This document shows positions 33,625-43,748 of a stretch of 64,000 nucleotides of DNA, piece by piece. Every line of letters starts with the position of its first letter. The first letter of the stretch is position 1. A program made the translations under genes and the position numbers. The notes under the pieces are model-generated. The model searched no databases. It was not told where the DNA came from and saw only the letters and a program-made list of their open reading frames with translations. Origin of the DNA: Streptomyces sp. NL15-2K (lineage in GTDB: Bacteria; Actinomycetota; Actinomycetes; Streptomycetales; Streptomycetaceae); the NCBI RefSeq assembly GCF_030551255.1, contig NZ_CP130630.1, positions 6,925,501-6,989,500 of the forward strand, in the 5' to 3' direction.

Positions 33625-34980
33625 ATGAGATCTCTGAGAACGGGATTGTCCCTGGCATCACTCCTCAGCGGCGTCGCCATGCTGGGCGCGCTGCTGGTCA
33701 CGGCGCCCGCGGCGCACGCCGCCGACGCACCCCTGCGCGACCTGGCCGACGCCAAGGGCAAGGTCATGGGTACGGCCGTCACCGGCTCCAAACTCACCGG
33801 CACCTACGGCGAGATCGCCGGGCGCGAGTTCAACGCGCTCACCCCGGGCAACGCCATGAAGTGGGGCTCGGTCGAGCCGACCCGGGGGAACTTCAACTGG
33901 GCCGAGGCGGACCAGGTCGTCGACTTCGCCGAGGCCCATGGGCAGCAGGTGCGCGGCCACACCCTGGTCTGGCACAGCCAGAACCCGAGCTGGCTGACGA
34001 ACGGCACCTGGACCCCCGCCCAGCTCAGCCAGCTGATGAACGACCACATCGCGCTGGAAGTGGGCCGCTACAAGGGCCGCCTGGCCACCTGGGACGTGGT
34101 GAACGAGCCGTTCAACGAGGACGGCACCTACCGGCAGACGCTCTGGTACAACGGCCTCGGCGCCGACTACATCGCGCAGGCCCTGACCGCCGCCCGCGCC
34201 GCCGACCCGTCCGCGAAGCTGTACATCAACGACTACAACGTCGAGGGCGTCAACGCCAAGAGCACCGCCCTGTACAACCTGGTCAAGTCCCTGAAGGAGC
34301 GCGGCGTCCCGATCGACGGGGTGGGGCTGCAGGCCCATCTGATCCTCGGCCAGGTGCCCTCGACGCTTCAGCAGAACATCCAGCGCTTCGCCGACCTCGG
34401 CGTGGACGTGGCGATCACCGAGCTGGACATCCGAATGCAACTCCCGGCTACCGAAGCCAAGTTGACGCAGCAGGCCGCCGACTACAAGTCGGTGCTCTCG
34501 GCGTGTGTGGCGGTCGCGCGGTGCGTCGGCGTCACCGTCTGGGGCTTCACCGAATCCGACTCCTGGATCCCGGACACCTTCCCGGGCCAGGGCGCGGCGA
34601 CGCCGTACGACGAGAACTACGCGCCGAAACCGGCGTATCACGCGATCGCGGAGGCGCTCGGCGGGACGACGACCCCGCCGACGGGCGACGCGTGCGAGGC
34701 GACGTACAGCGTCACCAGTCAGTGGAACACCGGCTTCACGGGGCAGGTGAGGATCGCCTGCTCCGGTGGCTCGCTGTCGTCCTGGAAGGCCGGCTGGACC
34801 TTCGGCGCGGGGCAGCGGATCACGCAGGCATGGAACGCGACCTGTACGCAGTCGGGGGCGGCGGTCACCTGTTCCAACGCCTCGTACAACGGGACGGTTC
34901 CCGACGGCGGGTCGGTGACCTTCGGGTTCAACGGGTCGTGGAGCGGGAGCAATCCGGTGCCGGCGGTGACCCTGGGGTGA
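33625..34980 (+). CDS. Secreted GH10 endo-1,4-beta-xylanase with C-terminal CBM2
   Basis: 451 aa, extracellular. Signal peptide MRSLRTGLSLASLLSGVAM continuing to a cleavage near AAHA-AD. The GH10 barrel spans about residues 40-345, with GHTLVWHSQNPSWL, the acid/base Glu in WDVVNEPFNEDG and the nucleophile Glu in VAITELDIRM. A Thr/Pro linker (TTTPPTGD) leads to a family 2 carbohydrate-binding module of about 100 residues with the expected Cys near each end (CEATYSVTSQWNTGFTGQVR) and Trp residues. ATG 33625 follows a GGAGG site and a repressor-type palindrome. Confidence 0.96.
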   Translation: MRSLRTGLSLASLLSGVAMLGALLVTAPAAHAADAPLRDLADAKGKVMGTAVTGSKLTGTYGEIAGREFNALTPGNAMKWGSVEPTRGNFNWAEADQVVDFAEAHGQQVRGHTLVWHSQNPSWLTNGTWTPAQLSQLMNDHIALEVGRYKGRLATWDVVNEPFNEDGTYRQTLWYNGLGADYIAQALTAARAADPSAKLYINDYNVEGVNAKSTALYNLVKSLKERGVPIDGVGLQAHLILGQVPSTLQQNIQRFADLGVDVAITELDIRMQLPATEAKLTQQAADYKSVLSACVAVARCVGVTVWGFTESDSWIPDTFPGQGAATPYDENYAPKPAYHAIAEALGGTTTPPTGDACEATYSVTSQWNTGFTGQVRIACSGGSLSSWKAGWTFGAGQRITQAWNATCTQSGAAVTCSNASYNGTVPDGGSVTFGFNGSWSGSNPVPAVTLG

Positions 34981-35073
34981 GTCGCGCCCGAGAAGTATGA
35001 GAATTTCCCAAGAAAGCAGTCTCGCGATCTCGTCCCTAACATTCTCCTAATAATTCGGACTTATGTTCCTCTC

Positions 35074-36129
35074 GTGACCGGACACGGGGAGAACGGCGAC
35101 GAGGGCAGGCGACGGGACCGGCGGTCGAGAGCGCTCAGGGCCGCCGGTCTCACTCTCGCGGGCGCACTGGTGCTGGGCGCTGCCGCGGCGGGCTGGGCGT
35201 ACTGGCACCTGAACAGCAACATCAAGAGCGTCGACATCAACAACGCGCTCGGCGACGACCGCCCGCCGAAAGCGGTGACGACACCGGCCCCGTCCGGTTC
35301 CGCCTCCGCCTCGCCGCTGCCCACCGGGTCCCTGAACATCCTGGTCCTGGGCTCGGACTCGCGCAGCGGCAAGGAGAACCAGGAGCTCGGCGGCGGCGAC
35401 AGCGAGGGCGCCCGCTCCGACACGGCGATGGTCGTGCACCTGGACGCGGGCCGCACGAAGGCGACCGTGGTCAGCATCCCGCGCGACACGCTCGTCACCC
35501 GCCCGTCCTGCCCGCTGCCGTCCGGGGGGTCGACGTCGGTGGCGTACAACTCCATGTTCAACAACGCCTACTCGGTGGGCGGGCCGGCGTGCGCGGTCAA
35601 GACGGTCGAGGCGATCACGGACGTCCGTATGGACCACTACGTCGAGATCGACTTCGCCGGCTTCGCCCGGCTGGTGGACGCGCTCGGCGGGGTCACCGTG
35701 ACCACGGACGAGGACATCGACGACAAGGACAGCCACTTGAAGCTGGAGGCCGGCACGCATGACCTCGACGGCGCGCAGGCCCTCGCCCTGGCCCGCACGC
35801 GGCACGGCATCGGCGACGGCAGCGACCTCGGCCGCATAGGCCTCCAGCACAAGCTGGTGAAGGCGCTGCTGGAGCAGATCTCCACGACGAACCTGCTGTC
35901 CGACCCCGCCAAGCTGTACCGGGTCGCCGACGCCGTCACCGGCAGCCTCACCACCGACACCGGCCTCGACTCCCTGACCGAGCTGATGCGCCTCGGCGAG
36001 AGCCTGCGGGGCCTGCCGGCGGACGACGTGACGACGGTGACGATGCCGGTGTCGCCGGCGCCGTGGGACCGGAACCGGGTGGTGGCGGACGAGCCGGAGG
36101 CGAGGGAGCTGTGGGCGTCGTTGCGGTGA
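35074..36129 (+). CDS. LytR-CpsA-Psr (LCP) family cell-wall polymer ligase
   Basis: 351 aa. A short basic cytoplasmic N-terminus, one transmembrane segment (LTLAGALVLGAAAAGWAYW), a Ser/Pro/Ala linker, then the LCP domain: LNILVLGSDSRSG, SDTAMVVHLD, VVSIPRDTLV with the conserved Arg, HYVEIDFAGFARLVDALGGV, and ALALARTRHGIGDGSDLGR. LCP proteins attach wall teichoic acid or other glycopolymers to peptidoglycan. GTG 35074 lies after an AT-rich stretch (34990-35070), a probable promoter. Single-gene unit. Confidence 0.93.
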   Translation: MTGHGENGDEGRRRDRRSRALRAAGLTLAGALVLGAAAAGWAYWHLNSNIKSVDINNALGDDRPPKAVTTPAPSGSASASPLPTGSLNILVLGSDSRSGKENQELGGGDSEGARSDTAMVVHLDAGRTKATVVSIPRDTLVTRPSCPLPSGGSTSVAYNSMFNNAYSVGGPACAVKTVEAITDVRMDHYVEIDFAGFARLVDALGGVTVTTDEDIDDKDSHLKLEAGTHDLDGAQALALARTRHGIGDGSDLGRIGLQHKLVKALLEQISTTNLLSDPAKLYRVADAVTGSLTTDTGLDSLTELMRLGESLRGLPADDVTTVTMPVSPAPWDRNRVVADEPEARELWASLR

Positions 36130-36251
36130 GGCCCGAGGAGCCCCGGATTTCCTCGAAGAATTCCATCGAGGGTGTCGATCCGGGTGCCTGCCGTTCGACG
36201 CAGGGGTGAGAGGCCGGGAAGGACCCGGCCCACCCGATACGAGGAGTCACC

Positions 36252-36608
36252 ATGCCCCGCTACCTGTCGCTCATCCAGATCGACGAGAACAGCATGCCCT
36301 CGGAGGGACCGAGCCCCGAGCTGATGCAGCGGATGGGCGAGCTGATCGAGGAGATCACCAAGGCCGGCGTGATGCTCGACACCGCCGGGCTGCTCCCGAC
36401 CGCGCAGGGCACTCGGGTGCACCTGGCGGGCGGCGAGCTCTCCGTCACCGACGGGCCCTTCACCGAGTCCAAGGAGGTCATCGGCGGGTACGCGATCATG
36501 CAGTGCAAGGACAAGGCCGAGGCGATCGAGTGGACCAAGCGGTTCCTCAAGATCCACGGCGAGGAGTGGACGATGACCTGCGAGGTGCGGGAGATCCAGG
36601 AGGGCTGA
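36252..36608 (+). CDS. YCII-related (DGPF domain) protein
   Basis: 118 aa of the DGPF/YCII family. It has the signature TDGPFTESKEVIGGYAIMQC and the usual opening RYLSLIQIDENSMP. Such proteins are encoded next to ECF42-type sigma factors, and the downstream gene here is one, so the pair is a standard regulatory unit of unknown signal. A GAGGAG-type ribosome site precedes ATG 36252. The gap between the genes contains a 15-bp tandem repeat near 36616-36655. Confidence 0.92.
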   Translation: MPRYLSLIQIDENSMPSEGPSPELMQRMGELIEEITKAGVMLDTAGLLPTAQGTRVHLAGGELSVTDGPFTESKEVIGGYAIMQCKDKAEAIEWTKRFLKIHGEEWTMTCEVREIQEG

Positions 36609-36677
36609 GCCCGGCGCCCCTTGGCTCGCCGCTCCTTGGCTCGCCGCTCCTTGGCCCGGAGCGACACGGGGTGTTGC

Positions 36678-38009
36678 ATGGGGGTTGTGAGCCCACAGCC
36701 CCCATCCGCCGACCCCCGACAACCGGTCCCCGACCCCCGACACCCCGTCCCCGACCCCCGCCACACCGTCCCCGACCCCCGCCACGCCGTCGAGACGGTC
36801 TTCCGTATCGAGTCGCCGCGGATCATCGCCGGTGTCGCCCGGGTCGTGCGGGACGTCGGGATCGCCGAGGAGCTGGCCCAGGACGCGCTGGTCGCGGCCC
36901 TGGAACAGTGGCCGCGCGACGGCGTCCCCGACAACCCCGGCGCCTGGCTCATGGCCACCGCCCGGCACCGCGCCGTCGACCTGATCCGCCGGCGGGAGAA
37001 CTACGCCCGCAAGCTGGCCGAGATGGGGCGGGATCTGTCGGAAGCGGCACCGCCGGAGGAGCCCGCCGACCCCGACGACATCGACGACGACCTGCTCCGG
37101 CTGGTCTTCACCGCCTGCCACCCGGTCCTGTCCGCCGAGGCCCGCACCGCCCTCACCCTGCGCCTGCTCGGCGGCCTGACCACGGCCGAGATCGCCCGCG
37201 CGTTCCTGGTGCCGGAGCCGACGGTCGCCCAGCGAATCGTCCGCGCCAAGCGCACCCTCGCGAAGAAGAACGTCGCCTTCGAGGTGCCGTACGGCCCCGA
37301 CCGCGAGGCCCGCCTCGGCTCGGTCCTGGACGTCATCTACCTGATCTACAACGAGGGTTACGCCGCCACGGCAGGCGACGACTGGCTGCGCCCCGCCCTG
37401 TGCGAGGACGCCCTGCGGCTGGCCCGCGTCCTGTCCGCCCTGATGCCCAAGGAACCGGAGGTCCACGGCCTGACCTCGCTCCTGGAGTTCCAGACGTCCC
37501 GCGCGGCCGCCCGTACCGGCCCCGACGGCGAACCGGTCCTCCTCAAGGACCAGAACCGCGCCCGCTGGAACCGCATGCTCATCGCCCGCGGCGTCACCGC
37601 CCTCGGCCATTGCGAGGCCACCTCCACCGGCGCTCCCGGCCCGTACGCCCTCCAGGCCGCGATCGCCGCCTGCCACGCCATGGCGTACTCCTACGGGGAG
37701 ACCGACTGGCCGAGGATCGCCACCCTGTACGCCCTGCTCGCCGCCCGCGCCCCGTCCCCGGTCGTGGAACTCAACCGCGCGGTCGCCGTGTCGATGGCGG
37801 AGGGCCCGGAGCCCGCCCTGGAGATCGTCGACGCCCTGACCGCCGAACCCGCCCTGCGCGACTACCACTTGCTCCCCAGCGTCCGCGGAGATCTGCTGCT
37901 GCGGCTGGGGCGTACGGCCGAGGCGCGGGCGGAGTTCGTACGGGCGGCGGAACTGACGCACAACGGCCGGGAGCGGGAGCTGCTCCTGCGCCGGGCAGGG
38001 CCCTTCTGA
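36678..38009 (+). CDS. ECF sigma factor, ECF42-type, with N-terminal heptapeptide repeats
   Basis: 443 aa from ATG 36678. Region 2 is seen at VVRDVGIAEELAQDALVAAL and the DLIRRRENYARKL segment; region 4 at LTLRLLGGLTTAEIARAFLV then PEPTVAQRIVRAKRTL. A long C-terminal TPR-like/SnoaL-less extension (VIYLIYNEGY; DPRARW-type segment) is normal for ECF42 and is thought to regulate it. Unusual: residues about 12-37 are repeats of a V-P-D-P-R-H-type heptad encoded by 21-bp tandem repeats (36720-36790). The final G-P-F and the TGA stop come from the terminal repeat of MITE-like element A'. Confidence 0.92.
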   Translation: MGVVSPQPPSADPRQPVPDPRHPVPDPRHTVPDPRHAVETVFRIESPRIIAGVARVVRDVGIAEELAQDALVAALEQWPRDGVPDNPGAWLMATARHRAVDLIRRRENYARKLAEMGRDLSEAAPPEEPADPDDIDDDLLRLVFTACHPVLSAEARTALTLRLLGGLTTAEIARAFLVPEPTVAQRIVRAKRTLAKKNVAFEVPYGPDREARLGSVLDVIYLIYNEGYAATAGDDWLRPALCEDALRLARVLSALMPKEPEVHGLTSLLEFQTSRAAARTGPDGEPVLLKDQNRARWNRMLIARGVTALGHCEATSTGAPGPYALQAAIAACHAMAYSYGETDWPRIATLYALLAARAPSPVVELNRAVAVSMAEGPEPALEIVDALTAEPALRDYHLLPSVRGDLLLRLGRTAEARAEFVRAAELTHNGRERELLLRRAGPF

Positions 38010-38230
38010 TGGATCTCCGTGGGAGAAGGAGCGGCGTTCGGTGCGTGCTCTCGGCGTGCCGGGCGGAAGCCCTCGATGGGGGTCCCCCCGCGCGAGCGGA
38101 GCCGAGCGTGGGGGAGGAGCTACTAGGGCTTTTGTCCGGTGCGGCGAGTGGGGGTACCTCCCACGCCTTTAAGGCAGTGGGGGAGCGTGCCGGGCGTCGC
38201 GACGCCGCGGAGATCCATCAGAAGGGCCCT
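37997..38230. mobile_element. MITE-like element A' (inverted copy of element A)
   Basis: Perfect 23-bp terminal inverted repeats at 37997-38019 and 38208-38230 start AGGGCCCTTCTGATGG, identical to those of element A at 16011-16248. Read on the minus strand, the interior is about 95 percent identical to A, differing mainly in two short patches. It starts inside the end of the sigma-factor gene, supplying its stop codon, and ends eleven bases before the stop of the convergent methyltransferase gene. Its hairpins probably work as a terminator for both. Confidence 0.85.
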
Positions 38231-38241
38231 AGGCGTCCTGA

Positions 38242-39408
38242 TCAGGCGGGGTGACCGAGAAGCATCGTCGGCGCCCCCGCCACCCGCGTCAGGAACACGG
38301 TCGCCGAGTTCGGCCCGTGCGTCTTGGGGAGCACCTTCTTCCTCAACTCCTCCGGCTCGACCGCCGACCCCCGCTTCTTCACGGTCAGGATCCCGGCCTT
38401 CCGCTCCCGCAGCAGCGCCTTCAACCTCTTGACGCTGAAGGGGAGTTGATCGGTGATCTCGTAGGCGGAGGCGTACGGCGTCGGACGCAGCTCGTCGGAG
38501 GTCACGTACGCGATGGTGGCATCGACCAGCCCGCCGTCGAGCTGTTCGGCGACCTCGGCGACCAGATGGGCACGGATGACGGCGCCGTCGGGCTCGTACA
38601 AGTACCGTCCGACGGGCCGGACCCGGGGATCCGGCAGCCCCCTTCCCAGCAGCGTGCGCGGCCCCGGCAGCAGCGTCGCCCGCACGGCCCCCGGCGCGGT
38701 GCCGAACCACAGCACCGCCTCCTTCACGTCCCCGCCGTCCGAGATCCACTCGGCCTCGGCCTCGGCGGGGACGGCTTCGTGCGGGATGCCCGGGGCGACC
38801 TTCAGGGCGGCGTGCGCAGCCGTGCGGGCGGCCTCGACCGCCCAGGACAACGGCGGCGAGTACGCCTCGGGATCGAAGATCCGGCCGCGGCCGCCCCGCC
38901 GTGCAGGGTCGACGAACACGGCGTCGTAGCCGCCCGTCTCCACCTCCGTGACATCCGCCTCCCGCACCTCCACCAGCCCGGCCAGCCCCAGCACCTCGGC
39001 GTTCGCCCGCGCCACCGCCACCGTCAGCGGATCCCGGTCCACGGCGAGCACCCGGATCCCGGCCCGCGCCAGCGCGATCGCGTCCCCGCCGATCCCACAG
39101 CACAGGTCGGCGACGGACCGCACACCCATCGCCCGGAAGCGCTCGGACCGGTACGTCGCCACGCTCGCCCGGGTCGACTGCTCGACCCCGTTCGGCGTGA
39201 AGAACATCCGCTCGGCGTCCTCGGCCCCGAACTTCGCCGCCGCCCGCTGCCGCAGCCGCGCCTGCCCGAGCGCCGCCGACACCAGCTCGGCGGGATGCTC
39301 GCGGCGCAGCCGGGTGGCGACGGCGAGTTCGTCGGCGGGTGCGGTGCCGCGCACGGCGTCGAGGAGGGCGCGGCCCTCGGGGGTGCGGAGGAGGGCGAGG
39401 TCGTTCAC
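38242..39408 (-). CDS. Class I SAM-dependent methyltransferase with THUMP-like domain
   Basis: 388 aa. Central methyltransferase fold: VADLCCGIGGDAIALARAGI (SAM-binding loop), VLAVDRDPLTVAVARANAE (motif II acidic residue) and YDAVFVDPARRGGRGR (motif IV-like D-P-A-R). The C-terminal part with YVTSDELRPTPYASAYEI, PFSVKRLKALLRERKAG and LTVKKRGS matches the THUMP-like domain found with these enzymes. Substrate likely RNA, not proven. ATG 39408. Divergent from the polysaccharide deacetylase pair. Confidence 0.9.
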   Translation of the reverse strand: MNDLALLRTPEGRALLDAVRGTAPADELAVATRLRREHPAELVSAALGQARLRQRAAAKFGAEDAERMFFTPNGVEQSTRASVATYRSERFRAMGVRSVADLCCGIGGDAIALARAGIRVLAVDRDPLTVAVARANAEVLGLAGLVEVREADVTEVETGGYDAVFVDPARRGGRGRIFDPEAYSPPLSWAVEAARTAAHAALKVAPGIPHEAVPAEAEAEWISDGGDVKEAVLWFGTAPGAVRATLLPGPRTLLGRGLPDPRVRPVGRYLYEPDGAVIRAHLVAEVAEQLDGGLVDATIAYVTSDELRPTPYASAYEITDQLPFSVKRLKALLRERKAGILTVKKRGSAVEPEELRKKVLPKTHGPNSATVFLTRVAGAPTMLLGHPA

Positions 39409-39498
39409 GGGCTCATTGTGGGCCAGTCGGTGGACGGTACGCCTCCGGCGGCGGTGTCGGCCCGGGGCCGCGACGGCGGCCTGCGAAGATCCGGCACC

Positions 39499-40428
39499 AT
39501 GGGACTAGTAGTACAAAATGACAAAAAGGGTGCGAGGTGCCGGGTGCCCGTCCGCGGCGGCCTCGCCGTGCTGGGGGTCGCCGCGCTCGCCGCGGGCTGC
39601 GGGCAGGGCTTCGGCTCCGAGGTCCGGCCGGCCCCCGGCCAGCAGAAACTGGAGGCACCCCCCGCCCGAGCCCTCGACCGGTACGCGGGCAGGATCCACG
39701 CCGCGCACCGGGCCCGCGCGGCGGCGGCGAAGCGCTGGGGTCTGGCCGAGGTCCCGCTGACGCCCCCCGCACCCCCCGCGGTGAAACCGAGGATCTCCAC
39801 CCGCAAGGGCTTCGAGGTCGACGACCACCGGGAACGGAACCTCCCCCCGGTCTTCACCACCGTCCCCACCCGGCAGAAGGTCGTCTTCCTCACCATCGAC
39901 GACGGCGCCGAGAAGGACCCGGCGTTCCTGCGGATGATGGGCGAACTGAAGATCCCGTACACCGCCTTCCTCAGCGACTACCTGGTCAAGGAGGACTACG
40001 GCTACTTCAAGAAGATGCAGGACACGGGAGTGGTCCTGAACAACCACACCCTCCACCACCCCTACCTGCCGGACCTGTCGTACGCCCGCCAGAAGCGCGA
40101 GATCTGCGGCATGCAGCGCGTGATCGAGAGGCGCTACGGCAAGCGCCCCACCCTCTTCCGCCCGCCCTACGGCAACTACGACGGGGACACCCTGCGTGCC
40201 GCCAAGGCCTGCGGCATCAGGTACGTGCCCCTGTGGAACGAGGAGGTCTTCGTCGACCGCTGGGAGTACCGCGAGTGGGACCGGGACCTCCACCCGGGTG
40301 ACATCGTCCTCAGCCACTTCCGGGGCCGGGACGACTGGAAAGGCACAATGCCGGACATGATCCGCCGGTTCCTGAACAAGATCACGGACAGGGGGTACGC
40401 CGTGGCCCGCCTGGAGGACTACCTGTGA
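39499..40428 (+). CDS. Polysaccharide deacetylase family lipoprotein 1
   Basis: 309 aa from ATG 39499. After an unusual AT-rich, polar first 14 residues (MGLVVQNDKKG), a lipoprotein signal sequence GGLAVLGVAALAAGC carries a lipobox (L-A-A-G-C). The NodB domain has TIDDGAEKDPAF (metal-binding Asp pair; canonical form is T-F-D-D-G), NHTLHHPYLPDL (H-T-x-x-H) and RPPYGNYDGDTLRAA. Removes acetyl groups from an extracellular polysaccharide or peptidoglycan. Overlaps the next, homologous gene by four bases (GTGA). Confidence 0.92.
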   Translation: MGLVVQNDKKGARCRVPVRGGLAVLGVAALAAGCGQGFGSEVRPAPGQQKLEAPPARALDRYAGRIHAAHRARAAAAKRWGLAEVPLTPPAPPAVKPRISTRKGFEVDDHRERNLPPVFTTVPTRQKVVFLTIDDGAEKDPAFLRMMGELKIPYTAFLSDYLVKEDYGYFKKMQDTGVVLNNHTLHHPYLPDLSYARQKREICGMQRVIERRYGKRPTLFRPPYGNYDGDTLRAAKACGIRYVPLWNEEVFVDRWEYREWDRDLHPGDIVLSHFRGRDDWKGTMPDMIRRFLNKITDRGYAVARLEDYL

Positions 40429-41246
40429 GGCGGCGAAGGGGACGGTTGGCGGGGATGCTGGTGGCCGCCGTCGTGCTCACAGGCTGCGCCCTCGGCTCCG
40501 TCGAACGACCGGCCGAGAAGACGGCCGATCGGGTGGGATCACACGGTGCGACCGGCGACCGGGGCATGGGTGCGCAGCCGTACCGCCGCTGGGGCCTGAC
40601 GGCCCCCCTCCCCCCGGCCCCGCAGCCGGCCGCCCGGCCCCCCGCGGACCGCACGGCGGGCCCGGCCATCCCACCCGTCGTCCGTCACATCCGCACGCCC
40701 GACAAGGTCGTCTTCCTCACTTACGACGACGGCGCCGAGAAGGATCCGCGGTTCGTCGACATGGTCCGTGAGCTACGGCTCCCGGTCAGCATGTTCCTCA
40801 CGGACAGTGTCGTCGGCCCGGGGTACGGCCACTTCGCGCGCCTGCGGTCGGTCGGCGCGAGCATCCAGAACCACACCCTCGACCACCCCGCCCTGCGCGG
40901 CCTGCCCTACGCCGGCCAGCGCGCCGAGATCTGCGGCCAGCAGAACAAACTCAACGCCCGCTTCGGCATCCGCCCCCGCCTCTTCCGCCCGCCCTACGGC
41001 CTGTACGACACGACGACACTCCGCGCGGCAGCCGACTGCGGCATCTCGGCGGTCGTCCTGTGGCGGGCCTCGATGGAGGGCGAGTTGACGTTCACGCGGG
41101 GCGAGAGCCGGTTGCGGGCGGGCGACATCGTGTCGGTGGCCTCGGGGGAGGCGGCGGCCCTGACGCTGGTCGAACGAACGGCGAGGCTGCTGCGGGAGGT
41201 GCGGGGGAGAGGGCTGACGGTGGGAAAGCTGGAGGACTACCTGTAG
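40425..41246 (+). CDS. Polysaccharide deacetylase family lipoprotein 2
   Basis: 273 aa from GTG 40425. Signal sequence LAGMLVAAVVLTGC with lipobox. The NodB domain matches the upstream gene: TYDDGAEKDPRFVDM, NHTLDHPALRGLPYAGQ, RPPYGLYDTTTLRAAADCG, and both end with G-x-L-E-D-Y-L. The second enzyme appears to be a tandem duplicate, co-translated with the first. In the last third, ASMEGELTFTRGESRLRAGD replaces the W-N-E-E-V-F-V-D segment and S-H-F-R-G of the first, so the active-site end differs and its activity may be weaker or altered. Confidence 0.9.
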   Translation: MRRRRGRLAGMLVAAVVLTGCALGSVERPAEKTADRVGSHGATGDRGMGAQPYRRWGLTAPLPPAPQPAARPPADRTAGPAIPPVVRHIRTPDKVVFLTYDDGAEKDPRFVDMVRELRLPVSMFLTDSVVGPGYGHFARLRSVGASIQNHTLDHPALRGLPYAGQRAEICGQQNKLNARFGIRPRLFRPPYGLYDTTTLRAAADCGISAVVLWRASMEGELTFTRGESRLRAGDIVSVASGEAAALTLVERTARLLREVRGRGLTVGKLEDYL

Positions 41247-41276
41247 AGGATCTGACCGGGCTGCGCCTTCCAGCGC

Positions 41277-41372
41277 CGGTCAGGCACTTTCAGCCCGTCC
41301 GGCGCTTGAGGACAAGGCCCGTTCAGGGCCGACAGCGGGGGCCTGGGGGCGGCAGCCCCCAGCAGAGCCTCA
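41277..41372. repeat. Intergenic GC-rich repeat typical of Streptomyces
   Basis: Sequence of the form AGCCCGTCCGGCGCTTGAGG followed by GGCCCGTTCAGGGCC and GGGGGCGGCAGCCCCC hairpins. I know closely similar stretches as widely dispersed intergenic repeats in Streptomyces genomes. It lies between the deacetylase pair and the groES promoter and probably ends transcription of the former. Confidence 0.6.
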
Positions 41373-41436
41373 CACCCACGCCGGGTGCCCCTGAAGGAAA
41401 CGCCAGCTGAAAAACCCGCCCGAGCGCCGCACGGCA

Positions 41437-41463
41437 TTGGCACTCCGCTTGACCGAGTGCTAA
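41437..41463 (+). promoter_or_regulatory. CIRCE operator 1 (HrcA site)
   Basis: TTGGCACTC-N9-GAGTGCTAA, matching the CIRCE consensus TTAGCACTC-N9-GAGTGCTAA with one change. The 9-base spacer contains the likely -35 hexamer start TTGACC (41449-41454), with a CATAGT -10 candidate at 41471-41476, so HrcA binding would cover the promoter. Confidence 0.92.
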
Positions 41464-41483
41464 TCGCAGTCATAGTCTCGGCT

Positions 41484-41510
41484 CTGGCACTCCCCCCTGG
41501 AGAGTGCCAA
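41484..41510 (+). promoter_or_regulatory. CIRCE operator 2 (HrcA site)
   Basis: CTGGCACTC-N9-GAGTGCCAA, a second HrcA site 47 bp downstream of the first, centre to centre, and lying just after the predicted -10. Two sites are known in front of groESL1 in Streptomyces. Confidence 0.9.
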
Positions 41511-41609
41511 CAACGCGACGGGCAGGTCCGGCACCCGCGACGACGGATCGACCTGGTCGCCACCTCAGACAGTTAACCCCGTGAGATCTCCGAAGGGGGA
41601 GGTCGGATC

Positions 41610-41918
41610 GTGACGACCGCCAGCTCCAAGGTTGCCATCAAGCCGCTCGAGGACCGCATTGTGGTCCAGGCCGTCGAGGCCGAGCAGACCACGGCCTCTG
41701 GCCTGGTCATCCCGGACACTGCCAAGGAGAAGCCCCAGGAGGGCGTCGTCCTGGCCGTGGGCCCGGGCCGTTTCGAGAACGGCGAGCGTCTTCCGCTCGA
41801 CGTCAAGACCGGCGATGTCGTGCTGTACAGCAAGTACGGCGGCACCGAGGTGAAGTACAACGGCGAGGAGTACCTCGTCCTCTCGGCTCGCGACGTGCTC
41901 GCGATCATCGAGAAGTAA
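41610..41918 (+). CDS. groES: Co-chaperonin GroES
   Basis: 102 aa from GTG 41610, cap of the GroEL folding chamber. Signatures: [35 protein letters not shown] (mobile loop), VVLAVGPGR, and [16 protein letters not shown] at the end. Under two CIRCE operators, hence HrcA-controlled heat-shock expression. 116 bp separate it from groEL. Confidence 0.98.
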   Translation: MTTASSKVAIKPLEDRIVVQAVEAEQTTASGLVIPDTAKEKPQEGVVLAVGPGRFENGERLPLDVKTGDVVLYSKYGGTEVKYNGEEYLVLSARDVLAIIEK

Positions 41919-41974
41919 TTCGCTTCACCGCACGTTTTCTTCGATCTGCGCCCCTGGCCCCCCGCGACCATTAA

Positions 41975-43660
<1,686 letters not shown>

Positions 43661-43677
43661 GGCACCGACGGCCCCAA

Positions 43678-43710
43678 GAAGCCCCCGTTCCCGCAGGGAA
43701 CGGGGGCTTC
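43678..43710 (+). terminator. Rho-independent terminator of groES-groEL
   Basis: Perfect 15-bp stem GAAGCCCCCGTTCCC with a three-base loop, starting 18 bases after the groEL stop, followed by a short T-containing stretch. Also positioned to end the convergent gene at 43749. Confidence 0.92.
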
Positions 43711-43748
43711 TTCCCGGTACGAGCCCGTACGAGCCCGCTGTCCGCGGA

